From Anaeroplasma sp902783745 (lineage in GTDB: Bacteria; Bacillota_I; Bacilli_A; Acholeplasmatales; Anaeroplasmataceae), in contig CAMOKL010000005.1 of assembly GCA_946617655.1 (NCBI GenBank), positions 6,094-70,093 of the forward strand: 64,000 nt of DNA, in the 5' to 3' direction. Within the stretch, counting starts at the first letter, position 1. Each line of letters opens with the position of its first letter. The notes under the pieces were generated by a model. The model had not been told where the DNA came from. It worked only from the letters and a program-made list of their open reading frames with translations, and did not search any database. Made by a program: the position numbers and the translations under genes. Positions 36,985-46,102 of this stretch are shown piece after piece.

Positions 36985-38166
36985 TTATAAAACTAAATCC
37001 ATTCTTCTAATTGCTTCTAAAGTATCTTCTTTAGTACCAAATGAAGTTATTCTAAAAAAACCTTCTCCATTCTTACCAAAGCCAACTCCAGGTGTACCTA
37101 TAACATTACACTTTTCAAGTAAGAATTGAAAAAACTCCCAGCTTGACATTCCAAAAGGACACTCAAGCCAAATATATGGTGAATTATCACCACCAGAAAA
37201 CCAAATTCCTTTTTTCTTAAAGAATTCCTTTAATAATCTTGCGTTTTCCTTATAATAACATAAATTCTTTTGGCATTCTTTTATACCTTCAGTTGTTAAC
37301 GCAACTGAGGCCGCAACCTGAGTTATATAAGATACTCCATTAAATTTAGTTGACTGTCTTCTTTTCCAAAGCTTATTTAATAATACACCATTAATATTAA
37401 TACTTGATGGTACAATTGTATATCCACATCTAATACCTGTGAATCCTGCAAACTTAGAAAAACTTGCTACCTCAATTGCTATAGATGATGCACCATCAAT
37501 TTCATAAATTGAATGTGGAACATCATTATCAATAAATGCTTCATATGCAGCATCATATATAATTAATGATTCTGTTTTTTTAGCAAATGAAACCCATTCT
37601 TTTAATTGTTCCTTATTATAAGATGCTCCTGTTGGATTATTTGGTGAACAAATGTATATAATATAGCTCTTACCATATAGACTATCATTTGGTAATGGTA
37701 AAAAGTTATTATCTTTATTACCATCAATAAAAATAACATTATTGTTATGCATTATATTTGTATCTAAATATACAGGGTATACAGGATCTGGGATTAAGAT
37801 ATTATTTTTGCCAAAAATATCTAAAAGATTTCCCATATCTGATTTTGCACCATCAGATATAAAAATATCATCTAAATCAATATCAACATTATATCTTTTA
37901 TAATAATCTTTAACATTGTTTCTTAAAAAATCATGTCCAAATTCAGGTGGATATCCTCTAAATGTATCCTTTACACCCATTTCTTGAGATGCTTTAACCA
38001 TGCTATCAACAATTAATTTAGGTAAAGGTAGGGTAACATCACCTATACCTAATCTTATTATTTTTGCATCAGGATTTGTCTTTTTATATTCTTTAATCTT
38101 TTTATTGATATCAGAAAATAAATAACTTTCTTTTAAATTCAAATAATTAGTATTTATATTAATCAT
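36985..38166 (-). CDS. dapL: LL-diaminopimelate aminotransferase
   Basis: Converts tetrahydrodipicolinate plus glutamate to LL-DAP in one step. 393 residues from ATG 38166 (GAAGGAG nine bases upstream); the ATG at 38184 has no SD. Hallmarks: IRLGIGDVTLPLP, TFRGYPPEFGHDFLR, ISDGAKSDMGN, CSPNNPTGA, and the PLP lysine in ASFSKFAGFTGIRCGYT. The start lies inside the last codons of dapF, so the two are translationally coupled. DapL makes LL-DAP and DapF then epimerises it. Confidence 0.93.
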   Translation of the reverse strand: MININTNYLNLKESYLFSDINKKIKEYKKTNPDAKIIRLGIGDVTLPLPKLIVDSMVKASQEMGVKDTFRGYPPEFGHDFLRNNVKDYYKRYNVDIDLDDIFISDGAKSDMGNLLDIFGKNNILIPDPVYPVYLDTNIMHNNNVIFIDGNKDNNFLPLPNDSLYGKSYIIYICSPNNPTGASYNKEQLKEWVSFAKKTESLIIYDAAYEAFIDNDVPHSIYEIDGASSIAIEVASFSKFAGFTGIRCGYTIVPSSININGVLLNKLWKRRQSTKFNGVSYITQVAASVALTTEGIKECQKNLCYYKENARLLKEFFKKKGIWFSGGDNSPYIWLECPFGMSSWEFFQFLLEKCNVIGTPGVGFGKNGEGFFRITSFGTKEDTLEAIRRMDLVL

Positions 38167-39001
38167 TATAATATTCTCCTTCAAAAACTCTTCTTGCAGG
38201 TCCTTTCATAGTTACATTGAAATCCTCATCAACTGTAATTTCTAAAGTACCTCCAATTAAATTTACATATATAGTTTCATTAAAAGGCGAAATTCCATTA
38301 ATACATGCTGCACAAACACTTGCACAAGCACCTGTACCACATGCATAAGTCTCTCCGCTTCCTCTTTCATAAACTCTCATGTTTAAATGATTTTTATCTA
38401 TGATTTCTATAAATTCAGTATTAACCTTAGTTGGAAATAATTTATTATTTTCAAACACAGGTCCTATTTTATCAAGTTCTAATGAGTTAATATTATTCAT
38501 AAAAATGACGCAATGGGGGTTACCCATAGATACCGCAGTGATATCATAATAATCCCCATTGATTAAACATTTATGATTTATATATTTTTTATCTTCTTGA
38601 AGTGGAATAACTTTTGGATCAAATGATGCTTGTCCCATATCAACACTTACAAATTCTATTTTATTATTATCATTTGGATATAATTTTAAATATTTAATGC
38701 CACTTTTAGTTTCAATTGATAAATCTAGTTTATCTGTATATTTCTTATCATATACATATTTACCAACGCATCTAATTGCGTTACCACACATCATACCTTC
38801 ACTACCATCAAGATTAAACATTCTCATTTTAAAATCTGCAACATCACTTTTGCAAATTAAAACTAATCCATCTGATCCTACACTAAAATGTCTTTTTGAC
38901 ATTTCAATCGCAAGTGAATTTGGGTCATCTATTACATCATCTAATTCTGATACATAAATATAATCATTTGCACAACCGTGCATTTTTGTAAATGGAATCA
39001 T
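38159..39001 (-). CDS. dapF: Diaminopimelate epimerase
   Basis: Interconverts LL- and meso-DAP with two cysteines. 280 residues, standard length. FTKMHGCANDYIYV at the start, first catalytic Cys in MCGNAIRCVGKYVYD, second in ERGSGETYACGTGACAS. The ATG overlaps the pyrG stop (TAATG), and dapL starts inside its end. Part of the long leftward nitrogen operon. Confidence 0.96.
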   Translation of the reverse strand: MIPFTKMHGCANDYIYVSELDDVIDDPNSLAIEMSKRHFSVGSDGLVLICKSDVADFKMRMFNLDGSEGMMCGNAIRCVGKYVYDKKYTDKLDLSIETKSGIKYLKLYPNDNNKIEFVSVDMGQASFDPKVIPLQEDKKYINHKCLINGDYYDITAVSMGNPHCVIFMNNINSLELDKIGPVFENNKLFPTKVNTEFIEIIDKNHLNMRVYERGSGETYACGTGACASVCAACINGISPFNETIYVNLIGGTLEITVDEDFNVTMKGPARRVFEGEYYND

Positions 39002-40608
39002 TATGATAACCTCCTTTTTAAGCTTTCACAAATAAATTTTTTAAATAAAGGATGAGCTTTATTTGGTCTTGATTTGAACTCAGGATGATATTGTACTCCT
39101 AAGAAGAATGGTTCTTCTTTAATTTCAATTGCTTCAACTAATCTATTATCAACTGAAGTACCTGAAATTGTAATTCCGGCTTTTTCAAATTGACTTCTAT
39201 AATCATTATTAAATTCATATCTATGACGATGACGTTCATGTATTAATTCGTTTTGATAGCATTTATATAAAGTAGTATCATGATCTTTTATACTGCATGG
39301 ATATGAACCTAATCTTAATGTTCCACCTTTGTTTATTTCATCGTTTTGTCCTGGCATAAAGTGTATTACTAAATTCTTAGATGTTGGATCAAATTCAAAT
39401 GAATTTGCGTCACTAAGCCCTAAAATATCTCTTGCAGCCTCAATAGTAAATATTTGCATACCTAAGCAAATACCAAAATATGGTATATGATTTAATCTTG
39501 CATACTTACAAGCTAAAATCATACCTGATATTCCTCTATTACCAAATCCACCTGGAACAATAATTCCATCTGAATTAGATAATATAGAATCAACATTATC
39601 TTCAGTAATTGTATCTGAATCTACCCAATTAATATTTACTGTAGTCTCATTTTCAAAACCAGCGTGATTTAATGCTTCAACAACAGATAAATAAGCATCC
39701 TGTAATAATGTATATTTACCTACTAATGAAATTCTTACCTCGTGTTTTAAATTATTAATTCTTGAAACTAAATCATACCATTCATGTAAGTCTGGTTCTT
39801 TAGCATCTAAATGAAGCTTTCTTACAACAATATTTGCAAGGCCTTCCTCTTCTAGCATTAAAGGTGCTTCATATAAAGAATTTAATGTCACGTTTGAAAT
39901 AACACAATCCTCTTCTACATCACAAAATAAGGCAACCTTTTTAAATATAGATTCATCTAAAATCTTTTCATCGCTTCTTAGGATTATGATATCAGGAGAT
40001 ATTCCCATACCTCTTAATTCCTTACAAGAATGCTGTGCAGGCTTTGATTTATGTTCTTTTGATGCTTTTAGATATGGTACTAATACAATATGTATATATA
40101 ACGCATCACCTAATACCTCACGACCAATTTGTCTTATAGCTTCTAGGAATGGTTGAGATTCAATATCACCTGTTGTACCACCTATTTCTGTAATTACAAC
40201 ATCAGCATCAGTTATTTCACTTAATTTATAAATAAAGTTTTTTATTTCGTTAGTAACATTAGGAATATATTGTACAGTATGACCCAAATATTCCCCTTTT
40301 CTTTCTTTATCTAATACTTTTTCAAATACCTTACCTGTTGTAAGATTTGAATATTTATTTAAATCTTCATCAATAAATCTTTCATAATGACCTAAATCTA
40401 AGTCAGTTTCAGTACCATCTTCAGTAACATAAACCTCACCATGCTGGTAAGGTGACATTGTACCAGGATCTACATTGATATAAGGATCTAGCTTTTGGGA
40501 TGCTACCTTTAAGCCTCGTGCTTTTAATAATCTTCCTAAGCTTGCGGCAGTAATTCCTTTTCCAAGGCCAGATACTACACCTCCTGTTACAAATATAAAT
40601 TTACTCAT
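39001..40608 (-). CDS. pyrG: CTP synthase
   Basis: Aminates UTP to CTP using glutamine. 535 residues. The synthetase domain opens with FVTGGVVSGLGKGITAASLGR (P-loop) and has LDPYINVDPGTMSP; the glutaminase domain has GICLGMQIFTIE (catalytic Cys) and GVQYHPEFKSRP. It starts 13 bases after the ANTAR gene in the glutamine operon, and as a glutamine consumer it fits the operon's theme. Confidence 0.97.
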   Translation of the reverse strand: MSKFIFVTGGVVSGLGKGITAASLGRLLKARGLKVASQKLDPYINVDPGTMSPYQHGEVYVTEDGTETDLDLGHYERFIDEDLNKYSNLTTGKVFEKVLDKERKGEYLGHTVQYIPNVTNEIKNFIYKLSEITDADVVITEIGGTTGDIESQPFLEAIRQIGREVLGDALYIHIVLVPYLKASKEHKSKPAQHSCKELRGMGISPDIIILRSDEKILDESIFKKVALFCDVEEDCVISNVTLNSLYEAPLMLEEEGLANIVVRKLHLDAKEPDLHEWYDLVSRINNLKHEVRISLVGKYTLLQDAYLSVVEALNHAGFENETTVNINWVDSDTITEDNVDSILSNSDGIIVPGGFGNRGISGMILACKYARLNHIPYFGICLGMQIFTIEAARDILGLSDANSFEFDPTSKNLVIHFMPGQNDEINKGGTLRLGSYPCSIKDHDTTLYKCYQNELIHERHRHRYEFNNDYRSQFEKAGITISGTSVDNRLVEAIEIKEEPFFLGVQYHPEFKSRPNKAHPLFKKFICESLKRRLS

Positions 40609-40621
40609 CTTAATTTCACCT

Positions 40622-41209
40622 CTATTTTTTATGATAAATATCTATAATATGCTTAGCTAAATCTATCTTCTTTACTCTTAAGTCCATACTTGTCTTTTCA
40701 AGCCACTTATGAACCTCATCTTCTGTATAGTTCTTATTTTTGATTAATAATAGTTTAGCTTCATTTATTAATCTAATTTCTTTCATTCTTTCATCTAATG
40801 ATTTCTTAGGCTCACTAGATTTGCTCATATTTATCTTTTCTAGAGTAGATGTTATTAATCTTAATGCTTGTATAAATGTTTCTTTTGATGTAGGTTTTGA
40901 AATAGTTAAAATACCAAATTCATTAGTCTTTTCATATACATCAGCATATATGTTTTCTTTTGCTAAAACTAAAACACCAAGCTTTAATCTATAAGATACA
41001 TCAATTGAAAAAAGTACTCCTAATTCATCCTTTAATGGAGTATTTACTATGACTATATCAAAACTTCTTTCAATTAATAATCTTTTAGCTTCACTTGCTG
41101 ATGATACAACAACTAATTCATAATTTTTTGGGTCAAGGATGCTTTTTATTGTTTCATTGAATTTTTCAAATTGTGATACTAATAATATCTTATAAATAAA
41201 TTCTTTCAT
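40622..41209 (-). CDS. ANTAR-domain antitermination regulator with pseudo-receiver
   Basis: 195 residues. A receiver fold (1-120) in which the acceptor position is Asn (FDIVIVNTPL) while the switch lysine (TISKP) remains, so control by phosphorylation is unlikely. A coiled linker and a C-terminal ANTAR three-helix domain follow (MKEIRLINEAKLLLIKNKNY, TEDEVHKWLEKTSMD, LAKHIID). ANTAR domains bind RNA hairpins with six-base loops and block terminator formation. Encoded directly after glnA. The two leaders at 45.85-46.16 kb carry fitting hairpins, so it probably controls both nitrogen operons, including its own. Its signal may come by contact with a nitrogen sensor such as PII or glutamine synthetase (inference). 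Confidence 0.9.
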   Translation of the reverse strand: MKEFIYKILLVSQFEKFNETIKSILDPKNYELVVVSSASEAKRLLIERSFDIVIVNTPLKDELGVLFSIDVSYRLKLGVLVLAKENIYADVYEKTNEFGILTISKPTSKETFIQALRLITSTLEKINMSKSSEPKKSLDERMKEIRLINEAKLLLIKNKNYTEDEVHKWLEKTSMDLRVKKIDLAKHIIDIYHKK

Positions 41210-41240
41210 AAAAAGCCTCCTTTCAAAAAAATTTATAAAA

Positions 41241-42428
41241 CTATTTTAAATAGTATTCTAAAGTTTCTTTATCTAAATATTTGTTAATAAATTCACTATT
41301 TCTTGCAATTTCTTTTGCTTCATCTAATGTCTTAGGAAGCATTTCGAAATTAGTATTTTCTTTTTTGTTTGCATCTAAATTTTTATCTAGACTTAAATTA
41401 TTTAAAACTCCATCCATTGCAGCATAAATAATTAATGCGAATGCAATATATGGATTGCATGTTGAATCAGGACTTCTTAATTCACTTCTTTTATAAATGC
41501 CCTTTGCGGCAGGAATACGAACAAGAACTGTACGATTTTCTTCTCCGTATGAAATAAATTTAGGTGCGTTCATTTTACCTAATCTATTGTATGAATAATC
41601 CTTACAATTTAAGAATGCAGTTATTTCTTTAATATGCTTTATTACACCAGCTGTACCAGCTTCATTTAGTGATACATCACCTTTTGATAAAGAGAAATTA
41701 ATATGGAAACCACTACCAGGTCTACCTTCTAAAGGTTTTGGTTCAAATGAAGCATAAAGACCGTTACGTTCCGCAACTGTTCTTACAACACCTTTAAATG
41801 TTGTTGCATCATCTGCAGCCTCAAGTGGGAAAGAACACATGTAATCAATTTCATTTTGACCAGGTCCTTCCTCGTGATGAGAACCTTCTGGTATTAAATC
41901 CATTTCCTCTAATGTTAAACAAATTTCTCTTCTTACATTTTCACCCTTATCCTTAGGTGCAATATCCATATAACCTGCATTATCATATGGAATTAAAGTT
42001 GGTTCACCCTCTTCATCTCTTTTAAATAAATAGAATTCAATTTCTGAACCAAATTTAAATGTAACTCCTTCTTTTGAAGCATATTCAATAGCTTCTTTTA
42101 AAATCCTTCTGGAATCATTTACAAATAAAGTTCCATCTGGATTTTTAATATCACAATACATTCTAACAACCTTACCTGATAATGGACGCCATGGTAATAG
42201 TGTTAATGTATCTGGATTTGGGAATAAGAATAAATCTGATTTTATTCCTGTATTAAATCCCTTGATTGCAAGTGCATCAATAGAAATACCATAATTAAAT
42301 GCTTTATCAAGCTCATGTGGCATAATAGAGATATTTTTTTGTTCACCATAAATATCTGTAAATGCTAATCTTATGAACTTAACATCTTCTTCCTTACAAT
42401 ATTCAATAACTGATTCTTTATCGTACAT
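41241..42428 (-). CDS. glnA: Glutamine synthetase, type I, short form
   Basis: 395 residues, about 50 shorter than usual GSI, lacking the C-terminal extension. Motifs: FIRLAFTDIYGEQKNI, the catalytic core (GSEIEFYLFKRD, EEGPGQNEIDY, GSGFHINFSLSKG), NRTVLVRIPAAKG, and RSPDSTCNPYIAFALIIYAAMDG. The region usually DGSSIEGF reads DALAIKGF. No adenylylation-tyrosine motif is seen. It lies between the split glutamate synthase genes and the ANTAR gene; a second, unrelated GSIII (glnN) is encoded divergently. Confidence 0.93.
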   Translation of the reverse strand: MYDKESVIEYCKEEDVKFIRLAFTDIYGEQKNISIMPHELDKAFNYGISIDALAIKGFNTGIKSDLFLFPNPDTLTLLPWRPLSGKVVRMYCDIKNPDGTLFVNDSRRILKEAIEYASKEGVTFKFGSEIEFYLFKRDEEGEPTLIPYDNAGYMDIAPKDKGENVRREICLTLEEMDLIPEGSHHEEGPGQNEIDYMCSFPLEAADDATTFKGVVRTVAERNGLYASFEPKPLEGRPGSGFHINFSLSKGDVSLNEAGTAGVIKHIKEITAFLNCKDYSYNRLGKMNAPKFISYGEENRTVLVRIPAAKGIYKRSELRSPDSTCNPYIAFALIIYAAMDGVLNNLSLDKNLDANKKENTNFEMLPKTLDEAKEIARNSEFINKYLDKETLEYYLK

Positions 42429-42491
42429 AATAAAGTCCTCCTAAATTTAAATAATATAGTCTATTATATAACATCTACTTTTGTTTTAAAA

Positions 42492-42506
42492 TTAGTATTA
42501 TACTAA
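42492..42506 (-). terminator. Weak hairpin at the end of the GXGXG gene
   Basis: TTAGTAT/ATACTAA palindrome overlapping the stop codon, then TTTTAAAAC. It could cause partial termination before glnA; low stability. Confidence 0.3.
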
Positions 42507-43222
42507 TTTGCAACATAATGAGCCTTAAATGGATTTGAGCTATTTGGAGTTACAACACTAAATCCATCCTTAATTAAATCATCTAAATTCAAATTAAAGT
42601 ATTTAGAAAACTTTTTTAAGTAAGGCATAATTTCTAATAAATCCTCTTCTTTAGCTTCATTAATTAATAATCTTTCAGATTTATTTTTATATTTACCTCT
42701 TATATATACCTTACCACCATACATACCCTTAAATGAGAAATCACCTATTATTTCCTTAGGATTATCTAATCCTAATACAACAATATATCCACCAGCCATA
42801 TATTCTGCTAAAAAAGAACCAGCCTTATTTCCAATAATCATTACAGGCTTTTTATCTAAATAAGCCTTCATATGAATACCACTTCTATAACCAGTGTTTC
42901 CTCTTACATATATTTCACCGCCACGCATTGCATATCCTAATGCATCACCAGCATTACCATGGATAATTATTTCACCTTTATTCATAGTATCTCCTGTTGC
43001 ATCAGAAACATTACCATATACTTCAATTTTAGCGCCATCCATATACGCACCAAGTGCATTACCAGGAATACCATTAGTAATTTTTATATTTTTATCTACT
43101 AATGCATCACCAATAAATCTATCTCCTAAAGTATTTATAACCTCAATATCCTTATATTTTGAATTTTTAATTGCTTGATTTAAATCCTTATAGCTTTTAA
43201 AGCTTCTTGCATCAATAACCAT
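42503..43222 (-). CDS. Glutamate synthase GXGXG (alpha-C) domain protein
   Basis: 239 residues, the beta-helix domain that forms the C-terminal part of full GltB, encoded here as its own subunit. Repeated G-x-G-N-A-x-D-A turns: IPGNALGAYM, VSDATGDTM, GNAGDALGYAMRGGEIYVRGNTGYRSG. Archaeal-type and clostridial glutamate synthases are split in this way. It follows the FMN domain gene by 8 bases. Confidence 0.92.
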   Translation of the reverse strand: MVIDARSFKSYKDLNQAIKNSKYKDIEVINTLGDRFIGDALVDKNIKITNGIPGNALGAYMDGAKIEVYGNVSDATGDTMNKGEIIIHGNAGDALGYAMRGGEIYVRGNTGYRSGIHMKAYLDKKPVMIIGNKAGSFLAEYMAGGYIVVLGLDNPKEIIGDFSFKGMYGGKVYIRGKYKNKSERLLINEAKEEDLLEIMPYLKKFSKYFNLNLDDLIKDGFSVVTPNSSNPFKAHYVAN

Positions 43223-43230
43223 AAATTCAC

Positions 43231-44742
43231 CTACATTCCTGCATGATTAATGCCTAATATATCAAGTTCAACTTGATTCAAACCTAAACCCCTAAGCATC
43301 AATCTATTACCTTTTAGGGTTTCTATAGAATTAATTCCCATACCACCCATCATTTCTTTTATTTCATATGTCCAGGCATTGATTAGATTTACTAATCTTT
43401 CTTCAGCAATCTTAGGATCTAATCTCTTAGTTAAGTTTTCATCTTGTGTAGCAATACCCCAATTACATTTACCACTTTGACAATTTCTACATAAATGGCA
43501 TCCCATTGCAAGTAATGCAGCTGTACCAATATATACTGCATCAGCACCTAAAGCTATTGCTTTTATTACGTCTGCAGAGGAACGAATTGAACCAGCAGCA
43601 ACAAGTGAAATATTATTTCTAATACCTTCTTCTCTTAATCTTTGATCTACAGATGCTAACGCAAGCTCAATAGGAATACCTACGTTATCTCTTATTCTTG
43701 TAAGTGCAGCACCTGTACCTCCTCTATAACCATCAATTACAATAATATCTGCACCACTTCTTGCGATACCTGAGGCAATAGCTGCGATATTATGTACTGC
43801 TGCAACCTTAACTATAATTGGCTTTTTAAAATTAGTAGCTTCCTTTAATGAATCAACTAATTGCTTTAAATCTTCAATAGAATAAATATCATGGTGTGGT
43901 GCTGGAGATATTGCATCAGAACCTTCTGGTACCATTCTTGTTTTAGAAACATCGCCAACCATCTTCTTACCAGGTAAGTGACCGCCAATACCAGGCTTTG
44001 CACCTTGTCCCATTTTTATTTCAATCGCAGAACCAGAATCTAAATAATCCTTATAAACACCGAATCTACCTGATGCTACCTGAACAATTGTGTTATCCTT
44101 AAAGCCTTCTAAATCTTGGTGTAAGCCACCCTCACCTGTGTTATAAAAAGTTCCTAATCTTTTTGCAGCACCTGCAAGTGCTTTATGTGCATTAAGTGAT
44201 ATTGCGCCATAAGACATACCACCAAACATAATAGGGGTATCAATTTTTAATTGAGGCTCCATATCTAAATTTATACTTCCATCAAGATTTCTTTTTATAT
44301 GTGTAGGCTTTTTGCCTAAGAATACTCTTGTTTCCATTGGTTCTCTTAATGGATCAATTGATGGATTTGTTACTTGTGATGCATTAATTAAAATTCTATC
44401 AAAGTATGAAGGCATTTGGTTAGGATTACCCATAGATGATAATAATACACCACCAGTATTAGATTGCTTATATATTTCTTCTACAAGGTTAGATGTCCAG
44501 TTTGCATTTCTTTTAATGCTACAATCAGATTCAACTATCTTTAAGCATTTCATAGGACATACTGCAACACATCTCATACAAGATACACATTTTTCATCAT
44601 GTGCAAGCATAATATGGCCTTTTTCATTATAATAATGAACCTCATTTGCACACTCACGTTCACATAAACGACATCTTGAGCATATATCATTATTTCTTAC
44701 TATTTCATATTTAGGATAAAAATATCCACTATAATCTTTCAT
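43231..44742 (-). CDS. Glutamate synthase FMN-binding/ferredoxin-domain subunit
   Basis: 503 residues. Two N-terminal [4Fe-4S] clusters (CSRCRLCEREC and CVSCMRCVAVCPMKC, residues 21-67), then the glutamate synthase central/FMN barrel: PIMFGGMSYGAISLNAHKAL, GEGGLHQDL, IKMGQGAKPGIGGHLPG, DGYRGGTGAAL, and the 3Fe-4S cysteines in GCHLCRNCQSGKCNWG. It makes glutamate from 2-oxoglutarate and ammonia delivered by the amidotransferase subunit. Electrons likely come from ferredoxin, since no GltD-like NADPH subunit is in the window. Confidence 0.94.
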   Translation of the reverse strand: MKDYSGYFYPKYEIVRNNDICSRCRLCERECANEVHYYNEKGHIMLAHDEKCVSCMRCVAVCPMKCLKIVESDCSIKRNANWTSNLVEEIYKQSNTGGVLLSSMGNPNQMPSYFDRILINASQVTNPSIDPLREPMETRVFLGKKPTHIKRNLDGSINLDMEPQLKIDTPIMFGGMSYGAISLNAHKALAGAAKRLGTFYNTGEGGLHQDLEGFKDNTIVQVASGRFGVYKDYLDSGSAIEIKMGQGAKPGIGGHLPGKKMVGDVSKTRMVPEGSDAISPAPHHDIYSIEDLKQLVDSLKEATNFKKPIIVKVAAVHNIAAIASGIARSGADIIVIDGYRGGTGAALTRIRDNVGIPIELALASVDQRLREEGIRNNISLVAAGSIRSSADVIKAIALGADAVYIGTAALLAMGCHLCRNCQSGKCNWGIATQDENLTKRLDPKIAEERLVNLINAWTYEIKEMMGGMGINSIETLKGNRLMLRGLGLNQVELDILGINHAGM

Positions 44743-45836
44743 TAGTACATGCCCTCCTTTACCTTTATAATAACAGGCTCTCCACCCTTAGGAGCCCATA
44801 TTTCATCTAAATCACTTCTCATGCTTCTTAAAGCACATTCTTCACTTGCTAGATAAACAACATCATCTTTTTCTGATACAACTAGATTTCTTAATTTTAA
44901 TCTATCATTTAATGCCATAAGTCCACCTTTAAATCCTAAAATAATAGAAAATGGACCAGTTATTAATAAAGATGCATAATTATTTCTTAAGAAAGTAATT
45001 TTCTTCTTTTCATCTAAATCAGTCATTTCATCGATTTGTTCCCAAAATGGTGCTGCAACAACTGTTGCAAATTCATTTAGTGATAATCCTTCTCTTCTTA
45101 ATAAGAAATCAGCAATATATGTAATAACTTCAGTATCAGTTTTTAATGAACATTTATAACCAAACATTTCTATAAATCTTCTATTTGCATCATAGCTTGA
45201 TATTTCACCATTATGTACAATAGTATAATCAAGTAACGCAAATGGGTGAGCACCACCCCACCAACCAGGTGTATTTGTTGGATATCTACCATGTGCTGTC
45301 CACATATATCCTTTATATTCATCTAATCTATAGAATTCTCCTACCTCTTCAGGATAACCAACAGCCTTAAATACACCCATATTTTTACCAGATGAGAATA
45401 CATATCCTCCATCAAATGTATCATTAATCTTTGTAACAACTCTCATTGTATATTCATCTTCTGTTAATTGAGATTCTCTTAATTTGTTCGCATTAGGCTT
45501 TACAAAATAACGCCAAATTAATGGTTCATCCTTTATAGCCTTAATTTTTTTAGTTGGAATTCTTGAATAGTCAACTATATCAAATACTTCATTTAAATAT
45601 GCTTCAGTCTTTGTTTTTATATTATTATCATTATAAAATACGTGTAATGCATAATAATCTTTATATTCAGGATATATTCCATATCCAGAAAAGCCACCAC
45701 CTAAGCCATTTGATCTGTCATGCATTGTTGCCATTGCATCAACAATCTTCTTCCCAGACATTAATTCACCATTTTTAGATATCATTGCAGCAATTGCACA
45801 TCCTGCAGGGATTCTAATTTCTCCTTCTTTTTTCAT
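44742..45836 (-). CDS. Glutamate synthase glutamine amidotransferase subunit
   Basis: 364 residues; class II (Ntn) glutaminase domain of GltB as a separate protein. The catalytic Cys is residue 13 (IPAGCAIAAM), so a 12-residue propeptide must be removed. Other marks: MHDRSNGLGGGFSGYGIYPEYKDYYALHVF, TAHGRYPTNTPGWWGGAHPF, VHNGEISSYDANRRF and KTDTEVITY. RBS AAGGAGG. First gene of the leftward operon behind a leader terminator. Its stop overlaps the next start by one base. Confidence 0.93.
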   Translation of the reverse strand: MKKEGEIRIPAGCAIAAMISKNGELMSGKKIVDAMATMHDRSNGLGGGFSGYGIYPEYKDYYALHVFYNDNNIKTKTEAYLNEVFDIVDYSRIPTKKIKAIKDEPLIWRYFVKPNANKLRESQLTEDEYTMRVVTKINDTFDGGYVFSSGKNMGVFKAVGYPEEVGEFYRLDEYKGYMWTAHGRYPTNTPGWWGGAHPFALLDYTIVHNGEISSYDANRRFIEMFGYKCSLKTDTEVITYIADFLLRREGLSLNEFATVVAAPFWEQIDEMTDLDEKKKITFLRNNYASLLITGPFSIILGFKGGLMALNDRLKLRNLVVSEKDDVVYLASEECALRSMRSDLDEIWAPKGGEPVIIKVKEGMY

Positions 45837-45851
45837 TAAAAGACCTCCTTA

Positions 45852-45918
45852 AATAATAAAAAGGGCGCTCACCCAATAATTAGAGGGTAAAGTACCCCTA
45901 AAAATTAGGTGAACGTCC
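45852..45918 (-). terminator. Leader terminator (attenuator) of the glt operon
   Basis: On the minus strand, a long imperfect stem: the GG.CGTTCACCTAAT side pairs with ATTGGGTGAGCG.CC, with an inner GGGTA/TACCC hairpin, ending in CCCTTTTTATTATT just before the RBS of the amidotransferase gene. A terminator between promoter and first gene implies control by antitermination. Confidence 0.8.
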
Positions 45919-45924
45919 TTGTTC
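45911..45924 (-). promoter_or_regulatory. ANTAR-type hexaloop hairpin in the glt leader
   Basis: On the minus strand, GAAC-[AAGGAC]-GTTC: four-pair stem, six-base loop with A1 and G4. It shares bases 45911-45918 with the 5' arm of the leader terminator, so the two folds exclude each other. It sits near the predicted RNA 5' end. A second canonical hairpin is not evident. Confidence 0.55.
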
Positions 45925-45930
45925 CTCTAT

Positions 45931-45959
45931 AATTTATCACTTTTAAATTCGATAGTCAA
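45931..45959 (-). promoter_or_regulatory. Promoter of the glt-gln-dap operon
   Basis: On the minus strand, TTGACT, 17 bases, TAAATT. Confidence 0.75.
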
Positions 45960-46052
45960 CCTATTTTTAAAATAAAATTCAATGAATTCATCAATTCATA
46001 CGAACTTTTTACATTTTTTCGTCCGTTTTTGAAATAAAATTTAAAATTGTTG

Positions 46053-46081
46053 TTGACAACTAATTTTTTTAGGATTAGAAT
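46053..46081 (+). promoter_or_regulatory. Promoter of the glnN operon
   Basis: TTGACA, 17 bases, TAGAAT. Start point expected near 46088. Confidence 0.8.
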
Positions 46082-46102
46082 AAGCGTGTAAATAAAAAAC
46101 GC

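Noticed and set aside
42429..42502. ANTAR hexaloop (ATAGAC in an ATATA/TATAT stem) in front of glnA
   Set aside because: The loop has A1 and G4, but the stem is five A-U pairs and no leader terminator follows; it is likely chance in AT-rich DNA.
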